Positions 55,597 to 63,755 of a stretch of 64,000 bases of DNA are shown here, in pieces. The stretch comes from Clostridiaceae bacterium (lineage in GTDB: Bacteria > Bacillota > Clostridia > DSM-8532). Position numbers and translations under genes: made by a program. Numbering within the stretch: position 1 is the stretch's first letter; each line of letters opens with the position of its first letter. Where the stretch lies: the NCBI GenBank assembly GCA_012521105.1, contig JAAYNA010000039.1, positions 1-64,000 of the forward strand, given 5' to 3'. The notes beneath the pieces were generated by a model. It made no database searches and was not told the DNA's origin. It saw only the letters and a program-made list of their open reading frames with translations.

Positions 55597-56558
55597 TTCT
55601 TTCCACCTTCTTTTTCTTTATGCAGCTTATTGACTTCAATTCCAGTAACCTTGACAAATACATCCTCCAAAGTAGGACGCATTTCTTTTGCCTCAAATAC
55701 AGAAATACCTTTTTTATCAAGGTATTGTAGGAGCGGTGATAGGGCGATCCTTTCTGGCGACGATATAAAGCAAGTGTTTCCTTCCTCTGCCTCAATACGA
55801 ATTGTGGGAAAGTGCCGCTGAAGCTCGGCTTTTATTCCATTCGCATTATCATTCAACGTCAGTTTAATTATATGCTCCTTCTCCGCATTTTCCATCAGTT
55901 CTTCAACCGTACCTGATTTTACAATTTTTCCGTTTACTATAAAGGCGATTCTATCACAAATTCTCTGCGCATCTTCAATATAGTGTGTTGTTAGGAATAC
56001 CGTAGTACCCTGACGCTTCAGATCCAAAATAAGGCTGCGAATTTGCCTTGCGCTTTCGACGTCAATACCTGTGGTAGGCTCATCCAGGAATAGAATCTTT
56101 GGCTTATGGATAATACCTGCTGCAATGGTAAGCTTACGCCGCATTCCCTTTGAATACGCCCTGAAAGGACGTCTGCCTGCATTTTTCAGGCCGAACCATT
56201 CAAGCAATTCCTTTGCCCGTTTTTCACGCTCGGCTTTTCTCATGCCATAAAGTGAAGCACAAAAGCAAAGATTATCATAGCCATCCATTTCATCGTAGAG
56301 ATTGCTTTCATCTGCCACGACACCCATAATGCTTTGTGCCTTTTTTATATCTTTTATGCTGTCAATGCCGTCTATAAATATAGTGCCGGCAGTAGGTCTG
56401 CATAAGCCGATTAGCATATTGATGGTAGTTGTCTTTCCTGCTCCGTTAGGACCTAAAAAACCAAAGATTTCACCCTGTTCAATATCAAAAGAAATACCGT
56501 CTACCGCTGTGAAATCACCATATTCTTTTTTAAGATTTCTGACACTTACAATGCCCAT
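55593..56558 (-). CDS. ABC-2 transporter ATPase
   Basis: 321-aa ATPase with Walker A GPNGAGKTT, signature YSKGMRRKLTIA, Walker B ILFLDEPTTGID and a long C-terminal extension. It pairs with the permease after it. Its ATG is three bases after the ArsR gene stop. Confidence 0.9.
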   Translation of the reverse strand: MGIVSVRNLKKEYGDFTAVDGISFDIEQGEIFGFLGPNGAGKTTTINMLIGLCRPTAGTIFIDGIDSIKDIKKAQSIMGVVADESNLYDEMDGYDNLCFCASLYGMRKAEREKRAKELLEWFGLKNAGRRPFRAYSKGMRRKLTIAAGIIHKPKILFLDEPTTGIDVESARQIRSLILDLKRQGTTVFLTTHYIEDAQRICDRIAFIVNGKIVKSGTVEELMENAEKEHIIKLTLNDNANGIKAELQRHFPTIRIEAEEGNTCFISSPERIALSPLLQYLDKKGISVFEAKEMRPTLEDVFVKVTGIEVNKLHKEKEGGKK

Positions 56559-56561
56559 AAT

Positions 56562-56969
56562 CTAAGTTCTCCCTTTCATCTGTACTCGGGCCATGGAAGT
56601 CAAATGCACTTTCTCGGAGCATTCTTTTCCAGACTCATGCACATGGCATTTATCTCTCTTTTTCTGCGTGCAGTCTTCTTCCTCGGGTTTGCAGGTCTGT
56701 CTTTGAATTGCAGCCATTTTCTCAAATTCAGAGGCAAGTGTCAGCAGATGCTTAGGTTCTACATAATAATGCATGAAGTATCCGCGCCTCTCTCCTATAA
56801 TTAAACCCGCCTCGCGCAGAATTTTTAAATGCTGCGATATGGCAGCCTCCGTCAATCCGAGATGGCGAGCCAATGCACCCACACAATAGTTTCTCTGTAA
56901 TAACAGTCTTACTATTTTTAGCCTTGTATCGTCAGCAATTGCTTTCAATAACGCAAGGGTGTTATCCAA
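56562..56969 (-). CDS. ArsR family regulator with Cys-rich tail
   Basis: 135-aa winged-helix regulator (LTEAAISQHLKILREAGLIIG is the recognition region). The C-terminal tail has cysteines in QTCKPEEEDCTQKKRDKCHV and SGKEC, a possible metal or thiol sensor, though not a standard ArsR metal site. The TTG at 56969, eight bases after GGAGG, is a better start than the GTG at 56975. It leads the operon with the ABC-2 genes and has two perfect palindromes in its promoter. Confidence 0.88.
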   Translation of the reverse strand: MDNTLALLKAIADDTRLKIVRLLLQRNYCVGALARHLGLTEAAISQHLKILREAGLIIGERRGYFMHYYVEPKHLLTLASEFEKMAAIQRQTCKPEEEDCTQKKRDKCHVHESGKECSEKVHLTSMARVQMKGRT

Positions 56970-56981
56970 AAGCACAACCTC

Positions 56982-57011
56982 CTTTTAATTAAGCAATTAC
57001 TTAATTAAAAG
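56982..57011. promoter_or_regulatory. ArsR operator 1 (palindrome over the -10/+1)
   Basis: Perfect 12-bp inverted repeat CTTTTAATTAAG / CTTAATTAAAAG with a 6-base centre. It overlaps the -10 and start region of the ArsR promoter and touches the ribosome site. Confidence 0.8.
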
Positions 57012-57037
57012 ATATTACATTAATCTAATTAAGTCAA
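57009..57037 (-). promoter_or_regulatory. ArsR promoter
   Basis: Minus strand -35 TTGACT (57032-57037), 17-bp spacer, -10 TATCTT (57009-57014). The two boxes fall inside the two palindromes. Confidence 0.65.
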
Positions 57038-57051
57038 TACTTAATTAGATT
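57022..57051. promoter_or_regulatory. ArsR operator 2 (palindrome over the -35)
   Basis: Perfect 12-bp inverted repeat AATCTAATTAAG / CTTAATTAGATT with a 6-base centre, 40 bp centre-to-centre from operator 1 (about four helical turns). Confidence 0.8.
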
Positions 57052-57144
57052 TCATATAATCAGCAAATCTCATTGCATCATAAATTAACTCATTGTTAAT
57101 TCTAACCCTGAGGGAGTGGCTATACATTTAAGGGGAAGACAGGA

Positions 57145-57180
57145 ACAGGGACTTTATCTGATTTATGACAAAGTCCCTGT
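57145..57180 (-). terminator. Hairpin after the EFR1 gene
   Basis: ACAGGGACTTT and AAAGTCCCTGT form an 11-bp stem with a 14-base loop; the T tract is poor, so it may be a weak terminator. Confidence 0.5.
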
Positions 57181-57187
57181 CTCACGC

Positions 57188-58186
57188 TTACTTCCGTTGA
57201 ATTAGAAGCTTATCGGTAATACCACGGAGCATAATAACAATTACCATTCCGATCCTGGTACTGAGAATTCTAAGCATAATTGGTTTTTTCTGACGCAGAT
57301 GCTGCGTACTTTCCTTCGTGTGTTTAATTAAAAGCTCTTCATCTTTAAGTTTTTTTCGATTATAATAGTCGATTTGATCAATACCCTTAACGTAAATGGC
57401 GTGTTTTGGACAGATATTGATGCATTTTTGGCAACTGAAACATTTGCTAAGGTTCTGTACAGGATATGGCTCCAGTGATAATGCTCCGACAGGGCACTCT
57501 TTTTGGCATAAACCGCATTTCACACATTTATCCTGGTAAACCAGCAATGAAGTTTCATTTATTAAATCAATCTCTCTGGATCTGACTGTATTTGAAACCC
57601 ATCTTCTTATTTTGCTGTATCCAGGTTTTTTTATTTTTTTCCCTTCCGAAAAATCCCGGTAGATAGTAATCAGTTTTTCTGAAAACTCCTTTATTTGAGC
57701 CGCATCAAAACTATTTGGTCTTCCAATTCCGTCAAAAAAAGACTTAAAAAAAGGTGTTCCATGCTTAATTGAACCCAGCACAATCGGATGGCTCGGGTTG
57801 CCCAAAAAACCCAGGGAGGCAACTACCTGTATGTTTTTTGCACTTAAAGCATCCATAAAGATCTCTCTGCTTCCCCAGTAACCCATGGTTGAGCATGGGC
57901 AAAGTACTGTAAATGCCGGAACTTTGTATGTAAAGGTTTTTGAGCGCTCAATAAAGTTCATTACAATCTTTGCCGGGTAACCACCATATACCGGGGAGGC
58001 AAATCCCAATAAATCGCAATCATAACAGATGCTGTCTTCGTTTTCCACAGTTCTCAATTTACAGCTATGCCCTTTGGAAGTAAGGTAATACTGAAGTAAT
58101 TTAAGTCCGTATTTTGTGTTTCCCGTTGCTGAAAAGTAGTAAATCTTAATATTCAGGCTCTTTCTCCCTTCAGCTGAAGAATTCAT
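57188..58186 (-). CDS. EFR1-type flavodoxin-ferredoxin protein
   Basis: 332-aa protein. An N-terminal flavodoxin-like domain (YYFSATGNTKYGLKLL, ASPVYGGYPAKIVMNFIE) binds FMN. A ferredoxin domain follows with two 4Fe4S motifs, CVKCGLCQKECP and CFSCQKCINICP. It would carry electrons between soluble partners. ATG 58186 follows AAGGAGATGAG. Its promoter holds an operator shared with the adjacent TetR gene. Confidence 0.9.
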   Translation of the reverse strand: MNSSAEGRKSLNIKIYYFSATGNTKYGLKLLQYYLTSKGHSCKLRTVENEDSICYDCDLLGFASPVYGGYPAKIVMNFIERSKTFTYKVPAFTVLCPCSTMGYWGSREIFMDALSAKNIQVVASLGFLGNPSHPIVLGSIKHGTPFFKSFFDGIGRPNSFDAAQIKEFSEKLITIYRDFSEGKKIKKPGYSKIRRWVSNTVRSREIDLINETSLLVYQDKCVKCGLCQKECPVGALSLEPYPVQNLSKCFSCQKCINICPKHAIYVKGIDQIDYYNRKKLKDEELLIKHTKESTQHLRQKKPIMLRILSTRIGMVIVIMLRGITDKLLIQRK

Positions 58187-58218
58187 TTTTCTCATCTCCT
58201 TTTCTAAATAACTTGATT

Positions 58219-58247
58219 CTTATATGACTAACTTACCAGTTGGTTAA
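58219..58247 (-). promoter_or_regulatory. EFR1 gene promoter with TetR operator
   Basis: Minus strand -35 TTAACC (58242-58247), 17 bp, -10 TATAAG (58219-58224). The 18-mer TAACTTACCAGTTGGTTA (58229-58246) fills most of it and matches the 18-mer at 58903 in 15 of 18 positions. Confidence 0.65.
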
Positions 58248-58263
58248 TTTAGCTTAAAAATTT

Positions 58264-58878
58264 TTATGGCAGATGTGCTGCCAAATGTGTTCTTGTGTAA
58301 ACTCGATAAAGAGTTTCGCGCAGTTCCTCCTCACTGACATTGTACAGGCTCTCCCACTGTTCTTTATATAACGCATAAGCCAGAAATGGTGTCAGGCCTG
58401 TAAAGAATTCCATAACAAGCAGTTCCTGTATGTCATCGGGAAAATGAAGGCCTTTCGCGTTATATTCCCTGCGAATTTTTTCAATTTCAGCATTAATAAT
58501 GATATTTCCAAGTTCCATTACTATAGAAGGTTTGGCATTATCTTTTGCCGACTCGGCTATGGCTATTTTTATTATTTTTCTGTTTCTTGTAATAAAATCA
58601 ATATAGGTATCAAACAGCTTTCTGTAATTGTCACCGGAAGAAATATCGGGTATGTTTCGGGCAGATTGGACCAACATATCCTTTGCATCTTTAAAAAGAT
58701 TAGACAATATGGTTTCAAGTATTTCATTCTTACTTTTAAAATAATAATATATCAGAGCTTTATTTACACCGGCTTCCTTCGCTATTTTATCCACTCTGGC
58801 ACCGTCAAAGCCTTCTTCCGAAAATATTCTCTCGGCTGTTTTCAGTATTTTAGCTTTTGTTTCAACAGAGTCCCTCAT
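58264..58878 (-). CDS. TetR family regulator
   Basis: 204-aa regulator with HTH VDKIAKEAGVNKALIYYYFKSK (about 28-49). It probably represses both its own gene and the EFR1 gene, since both promoters carry the same operator. ATG 58878 has GGAGG upstream at a long spacing. Confidence 0.9.
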   Translation of the reverse strand: MRDSVETKAKILKTAERIFSEEGFDGARVDKIAKEAGVNKALIYYYFKSKNEILETILSNLFKDAKDMLVQSARNIPDISSGDNYRKLFDTYIDFITRNRKIIKIAIAESAKDNAKPSIVMELGNIIINAEIEKIRREYNAKGLHFPDDIQELLVMEFFTGLTPFLAYALYKEQWESLYNVSEEELRETLYRVYTRTHLAAHLP

Positions 58879-58902
58879 ATACTTAAAAACCTCCGCAAAA
58901 AT

Positions 58903-58950
58903 TAACTAACCAATTAGTTATATTTTATGAACAGTAAAAAGAATTGTCAA
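58903..58950 (-). promoter_or_regulatory. TetR gene promoter and operator
   Basis: Minus strand -35 TTGACA (58945-58950), 17 bp, -10 TAAAAT (58922-58927), followed at the start site by the palindrome TAACTAACCAATTAGTTA (58903-58920). Repressor binding there would block its own transcription. Confidence 0.8.
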
Positions 58951-59058
58951 TACATTAAAAGCCAAAGTTTTTATCTCTGGCCCCAAATTTTTGGATTATT
59001 TTGTTTTATGTTCCTATTTAAGCAAAAAGCTTTAATCACAATATACATATCTGCTCTT

Positions 59059-60039
59059 TCAAACCGTTGTTTTATATATTTCGGTTATGATTTTTTCCAT
59101 TGGAAGTTCCTTGATGGATATATCAGAAAACTCACACATCTCCGACAACCGTTTTATAATTTCGTTAATGGAACTGTTTTCAAGATTAACTTCCAATGTG
59201 TACTCAAAATCCGAGTTCCTGTCAATCACTTTTATGCCTTCAAGTTTAATTTCAGCTACAGGTTTTGCAAGAACAAGGCGTATAATTTTTTTTGCTCCCA
59301 GATTCATTTTCAGCTTTTGCAGGGTATCATCAAAAACCTTCTGCCCATGATTAATTATAATTACCTTCCTGGCAAGCTGTTCAACATCCTCCAGATCATG
59401 TGTTGTGAGAATAAAAGTAACTCCCTGCCTGTTCATTTCCCTGATAAAGCTCCTGATTTTCTGTTTAGCTATGACATCCAGGCCTATCGTTGGTTCATCA
59501 AGGAATACAATTTTGGGCTTATGCAACATGGCCATTACAAATTCGCATTTCATCCGTTCACCGAGGGAAAGGACACGGGTGGGCTTTTCAATTATATCTT
59601 CCAGTTCAAACATACCGATTAATTCTTTCAGCGTGTTCCTGTATTCTTTTTCAGGGATAGAATAAATAGCCTTGTTCATCTGAAAACTGTCTACCGGCGG
59701 GATATCCCATACAAGCTGCGATTTCTGCCCGAATACCGCACCAATATGGTTCACATATGTATTTCTGTCTCTGAAAGGTGTATAACCCATAACCGATATA
59801 TGTCCGCTGGTAGGATACAGTGTTCCGGTAAGCATTTTTATCGTTGTGGATTTTCCCGCACCGTTAGGACCCAGAATACCGGTGATTTGTCCCTCATCAA
59901 CCTGAAAAGATACATTATGAACCGCATTTACGCAAGTTCGTTCCCGGCGAAAAAAACTTTTTATAGTATCGGAAAAACTACTTCCCCTTCTGTATGTATA
60001 GTATGTTTTTGTTAAGTTTCTTACATCAATTATTGCCAA
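59059..60039 (-). CDS. ABC-2 exporter ATPase
   Basis: 326-aa ATPase with GPNGAGKST, signature LSLGERMKCEFVMA, IVFLDEPTIGLD and a C-terminal regulatory region. It is the last gene in the serine hydrolase-permease-permease-ATPase operon. Resembles the ATPase of DUF990-type two-permease exporters. Cargo unknown. Confidence 0.88.
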   Translation of the reverse strand: MAIIDVRNLTKTYYTYRRGSSFSDTIKSFFRRERTCVNAVHNVSFQVDEGQITGILGPNGAGKSTTIKMLTGTLYPTSGHISVMGYTPFRDRNTYVNHIGAVFGQKSQLVWDIPPVDSFQMNKAIYSIPEKEYRNTLKELIGMFELEDIIEKPTRVLSLGERMKCEFVMAMLHKPKIVFLDEPTIGLDVIAKQKIRSFIREMNRQGVTFILTTHDLEDVEQLARKVIIINHGQKVFDDTLQKLKMNLGAKKIIRLVLAKPVAEIKLEGIKVIDRNSDFEYTLEVNLENSSINEIIKRLSEMCEFSDISIKELPMEKIITEIYKTTV

Positions 60040-60043
60040 CCGT

Positions 60044-60829
60044 CTATCCTCCTACTCCTTCATACAAACGAATCATATGTCTGAACAAAAAGATTCCTCC
60101 CATCGTAAAAACAAAGCACGGGAGTATGGCAATAAATGCCGTGCCATTGGCTTCCCCTAAAAGAGCTGCTGCAGGGAAGTATCCTATCATCGCAACGGGT
60201 ATAATAAAAGAAGTAAAGCCTGAAATAGTTTTGTGGAATATGTTTTGCGGATATCTTCCAAAATATTTGATACTGTCAAAAATTTCGGGTAATCTTGAGT
60301 TTCCCACCCATTTGAACGATGTTGCCGCCATAATGAGTGAAATGCCCATCATAACACAAACACCTGACATAAAAAGGACCAGGAATTGTAAAACCATCAG
60401 GATTGAAACCGGCCCGATATGGGAAAGGGCAATGGCAAACATTACGCCTCCACCAAGAAAAAGACTGAGGCTGCTAAATTCAACAGTTGATGCAATCAGA
60501 AAAAAAAGGCAGTTAACCGGCTTTATTAATGCAATTTCCAGGCTGCCTTCAATAATGTGCCTCATTGTCGCCCATAAAACACCACTAAAGAAGATATTCG
60601 CTACTCCTGTTGACATTGTAAATACAGCCTGAATCAGTAAAACCTCGTATAGCGACCAGTTCGGGAATTCAGCTCCTGAACCATATATTAACAGCGTAAC
60701 CAGCGGAAAAAGAGTATTGCTTACAAGCATAATAAAGTTATCCAAAATAAAATTAAACCGATATGTCATCGCGGTTGATATCGATATTTTAATACATTCC
60801 CTATATATTTCTATATATTTTTTCAGCAT
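60044..60829 (-). CDS. ABC-2 family permease (DUF990-like)
   Basis: 261-aa membrane protein, about six helices. ATG 60829 follows AGGAGGAAAA. It is the second permease of a heteromeric exporter with the gene at 60849. Confidence 0.78.
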   Translation of the reverse strand: MLKKYIEIYRECIKISISTAMTYRFNFILDNFIMLVSNTLFPLVTLLIYGSGAEFPNWSLYEVLLIQAVFTMSTGVANIFFSGVLWATMRHIIEGSLEIALIKPVNCLFFLIASTVEFSSLSLFLGGGVMFAIALSHIGPVSILMVLQFLVLFMSGVCVMMGISLIMAATSFKWVGNSRLPEIFDSIKYFGRYPQNIFHKTISGFTSFIIPVAMIGYFPAAALLGEANGTAFIAILPCFVFTMGGIFLFRHMIRLYEGVGG

Positions 60830-60848
60830 TTTTCCTCCTGCCACGCTA

Positions 60849-61667
60849 TTATGCACCCACTCCGGTAAACCTTTTCATTGATGAACGGTAGACAATCTCA
60901 CTAATCAGAGCTGTTACCACTACGGCAATAGCCTGCAGCCCAACAATCTGCGGAATCGGTATTGACACACCCGCAAGGGTATAGCGGCCTATAAAAACCA
61001 TCGCCGGAACATACGATACATACTGAAACGGTAGAAACAATAAAAGCTTTTGCAATATTTTCGGGAAAAACACCAGCGGGACCAGGCCACCTGAAAAAAT
61101 ACTCTGCAAAAGAAGATATACCCTGCGTACACCTGTAGCCTGCACAAGCCAGAAAGCCGTCAAGCCAATTGTATAGTTCAGGTACAGATTCATCAGAAAG
61201 GCGAGGACCACCGATATGATTGTCCAGCCATAATTTGCGGGGCTTAAGTTTATTTTAAATATAAAACCAAAAATAAAAAGGCAGGGTATGAACTCGAAAA
61301 ACAAGCCAAGAATCCTATGCCCTATTTTTTGCGATAATGCAAAAAAACGGTGGTGTATTGGCCGTAGCGCAAAGGTCAGAAATTTTCCGGTTCTGACAAG
61401 CATCTGAAGATTCCAGTCTGCAAAATCCATCGTAATATACCCGATTAACGTAGTTATTCCAAAATAGGTCAGCATTTCAGAAAGCTCCATTCCATTGAGC
61501 GAAGTCTTCCCCGAATAAACAGCAGTCCAGATATAATACTGTACAATAAAATAAACCGGACCTACAAATATTGACACCATGGAATGTGTGCGGTATGCGC
61601 TCCATTCCTTATATGTAACCAGCGCTACAGCCTTGATCACCTTAAGTTTTTTTACAAGGAAATTCAT
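60849..61667 (-). CDS. ABC-2 family permease (DUF990-like)
   Basis: 272-aa membrane protein with about six helices; opening KEWSAYRTHSMVSIFVGPVYFIVQY. ATG 61667 overlaps the serine hydrolase stop (TAATG), so it is translationally coupled. It forms the exporter with the two genes after it. Confidence 0.78.
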   Translation of the reverse strand: MNFLVKKLKVIKAVALVTYKEWSAYRTHSMVSIFVGPVYFIVQYYIWTAVYSGKTSLNGMELSEMLTYFGITTLIGYITMDFADWNLQMLVRTGKFLTFALRPIHHRFFALSQKIGHRILGLFFEFIPCLFIFGFIFKINLSPANYGWTIISVVLAFLMNLYLNYTIGLTAFWLVQATGVRRVYLLLQSIFSGGLVPLVFFPKILQKLLLFLPFQYVSYVPAMVFIGRYTLAGVSIPIPQIVGLQAIAVVVTALISEIVYRSSMKRFTGVGA

Positions 61668-62815
61668 TATTTCAGCCCCGACCATATAATTGCAGATACA
61701 TTGTATATCCCATGAGCATACCAGGCATCATTTTTAAAAGGCACAAACCACGAGGCAACAAGTTTCTCATACGGATCAATTATAAGTGCACATGCCCCTG
61801 CTCCCTCGTGAAAATATGAACCTTTGGTATAAAATGTTGTCAGGTTATACCTCATATCTGGACCAAGGCCGTACAAACGCGGAACCCCTCCCGCATTCCA
61901 GCAGTAATCCTTTACATCCCCTGTGAGATAGAAAGTTGTCATTTTTTCAACAGCTTTTCTGCCAATAATTCGCCTACCTTCATATGTACCGTTATTCAGA
62001 AGCATAATTCCAAATTTATTCAGATCATAAGCAGTTGAAAACATTCCGCCACCGGTTGAAGGAATTCTGTCCCATATACTGCTCTTCTCTTCATTATTTA
62101 AAAAGGATTGCATTCTTTTTTCCCTGCGTTCGTTCGGAATATTCATCCGCAAAACCTGTTCCCTCGTAGGTGTAAAACCTGTATCCTCCAAACCGCATGG
62201 CTTAACAATGTTCTCCATAATATAGTCGTGGGCAAACATACCGCTGACTCTGGTAATAACCTCACCCAGTATAACGTAGCCAAAACTGCAATATGCCCAT
62301 TCTTCTCCGGGTTCCCTGTACATTCCTGCAGAAAGGGCAGCCTCAATCCAGTTGGTTCCATTCATATTTTCTATAAAATACCACGGAGATTTAAAGTATT
62401 TGTTTTCAAATGATCCGGGATCGGAATACATACCAGATGTATGTGACAGCAGGTGAGCAATATTTACTTTGTTGAAGGGCTGTTCTTTGAACTCATCAAT
62501 AAACTCACCAACTGTCTGATCCAGCCTCAGCATCCCGTCCTCAGCCAGTTTGAATATCGCAACGGCGCAGAACAATTTGGTAATTGACGCAATCCATTGT
62601 ATCGTATCAGGTTGCAACTTTCGATTGTCGTCTTTGTACGATAGCTTTCCTATAGCTGCATTTGCAAATATTTTGCCATCTCTGGACAGGCAGTAGTTTG
62701 CAGACAGAAGTTCATTTGCATCTATCATCTTTTGAAAGTGTCTGTCCAGAACAGACATTCTTTCCTCGTTGTAGTTTACATCTGCAGGTGAATAAGGAGT
62801 TTCAGCGCGTATCAT
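61667..62815 (-). CDS. Class C beta-lactamase-like serine hydrolase
   Basis: 382-aa serine hydrolase of the AmpC/DD-peptidase/esterase family. The nucleophile motif SITK has Ser77 and Lys80; the second motif reads YCS (175-177) where YxN is usual; HEGA near the C terminus stands for the KTG/HxG motif. No signal peptide is seen, so it is not a secreted beta-lactamase; an intracellular esterase or peptidase is more likely. It leads the exporter operon; the coupling suggests it processes or modifies the cargo. ATG 62815 follows AGAGGTGGAG. Confidence 0.82.
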   Translation of the reverse strand: MIRAETPYSPADVNYNEERMSVLDRHFQKMIDANELLSANYCLSRDGKIFANAAIGKLSYKDDNRKLQPDTIQWIASITKLFCAVAIFKLAEDGMLRLDQTVGEFIDEFKEQPFNKVNIAHLLSHTSGMYSDPGSFENKYFKSPWYFIENMNGTNWIEAALSAGMYREPGEEWAYCSFGYVILGEVITRVSGMFAHDYIMENIVKPCGLEDTGFTPTREQVLRMNIPNERREKRMQSFLNNEEKSSIWDRIPSTGGGMFSTAYDLNKFGIMLLNNGTYEGRRIIGRKAVEKMTTFYLTGDVKDYCWNAGGVPRLYGLGPDMRYNLTTFYTKGSYFHEGAGACALIIDPYEKLVASWFVPFKNDAWYAHGIYNVSAIIWSGLK

Positions 62816-62967
62816 AAACTCCACCTCTTTCTTATTTAGTTTTTTCAAGCTATATTGGGTAGTTAAAAGACCGGTATTGCAATAAAGTACCTCAAAATGC
62901 TACAGACAGATGCATATCAGAGTACCGGAATATATTGCTTAAAACGTAATTAATAACTATTTTTATT

Positions 62968-62996
62968 ATTGTATGAAATTCTCATATATAATTCAA
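62968..62996 (-). promoter_or_regulatory. Promoter of the serine hydrolase-exporter operon
   Basis: Minus strand -35 TTGAAT (62991-62996), 17 bp, -10 TACAAT (62968-62973), leaving a 5' UTR of about 145 nt. The remainder of the 62816-63049 gap shows no gene. Confidence 0.5.
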
Positions 62997-63049
62997 TACC
63001 ATAAATCAATTATACTTTTTCTTGATCTGACAGTACTTACGTTAAATAA

Positions 63050-63163
63050 CTATTTATCTTTATCTGCGCTGTAAAATGAATACCCATTCGCATAAACCTT
63101 TTTGGCGATGTCTGAATACTTTCCAAAAACTGCTTTTAGCCTTCGTATATCCATCTCTGTCAT
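63050..63163 (-). CDS. 37-aa open frame near the tRNA, possibly a gene remnant
   Basis: Minus-strand frame whose sequence has real-protein character (MDIRRLKAVFGKYSDIAKKV, then YANGYSFYSADK). The same frame continues open upstream (RTSAFFFYGNLN), but there is no ribosome site for any start codon. It may be the tail of a lost gene downstream of tRNA-Leu. No family recognised. Confidence 0.25.
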   Translation of the reverse strand: MTEMDIRRLKAVFGKYSDIAKKVYANGYSFYSADKDK

Positions 63164-63264
63164 GTTCAAATTGCCATAAAAAAAGAATGCAGAAGTCCTG
63201 TGGAAATACCTCAAACAGTGTAAGAAAACTGCTCCATGGGTTTTCGATTATATCTTCTCAACAT

Positions 63265-63302
63265 AAAAAAACAGCTAACTGATACATTGTATCAAATAGC
63301 TG
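63265..63302 (-). terminator. Terminator of tRNA-Leu
   Basis: Minus strand CAGCTA...TTTGATAC pairs with GTATCA...TTAGCTG around a short loop, followed by T6-T7. Confidence 0.85.
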
Positions 63303-63311
63303 CTCAACACA

Positions 63312-63394
63312 TGGTGCGGACAAAGGGACTTGAACCCCCACGGTTACCCGCCAGATCCTAAGTCTGGTGCGTCTGCCAATTCCGCCATGTCCGC
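63312..63394 (-). tRNA. tRNA-Leu (UAG)
   Basis: GCGGACA acceptor arm, long variable arm as in class II tRNAs, T loop GTTCAAGTCC, anticodon stem CCAGA / TCTGG with loop CTTAGGA (anticodon UAG), and an encoded CCA at the 3' end (63312-63314). Confidence 0.95.
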
Positions 63395-63415
63395 ATATAA
63401 AATTGTCTGGAACTA

Positions 63416-63444
63416 ATTATAAAATGGATTTTCCATTTTGTCAA
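63416..63444 (-). promoter_or_regulatory. tRNA-Leu promoter with palindromic spacer
   Basis: Minus strand TTGACA (63439-63444), 17-bp spacer, TATAAT (63416-63421). The spacer is itself a palindrome, AAATGGA-AAA-TCCATTT. Confidence 0.85.
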
Positions 63445-63647
63445 ACACAATTAAATGGTATTTCTCCCCACCTTGCACCTGGTAAGTTACCAATTCTTCT
63501 GCCAGAATTAAAGAAGCACTCGATGAAAACTTCATGTTAGAATACACTTAAGCCATTATCCGGCATATGGATAAATGGATTGTAGGGTTACTTATAAATA
63601 GTGTTATTAAATGAGTTTAAGGTTTATTGGATTAAAGATGTATTCTA

Positions 63648-63755
63648 GTGCCAATTGGGTATTTTTTTACCAAAGTTATTGAAACCTATTATGATAAGCC
63701 GATAAAATTAGCAGCAGATCCTATTACGAATATTAGTTTGAGGTATGTACTATGA
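63648..63755 (+). CDS. Short open frame coupled to the last gene
   Basis: GTG at 63648 to TGA at 63753-63755, 35 codons plus stop (for example YYDKPIKLAADPITNISLRY). Its TGA overlaps the next gene's ATG (ATGA), a translational-coupling arrangement. It looks like the end of a larger coding sequence that has lost its front. No family recognised. The rest of 63445-63647 shows nothing. Confidence 0.3.
   Translation: MPIGYFFTKVIETYYDKPIKLAADPITNISLRYVL

Noticed and set aside
59994-60632. 212-codon plus-strand frame opposite the ABC-2 permease
   Set aside because: Antisense shadow of a clear membrane-protein gene; no ribosome site.
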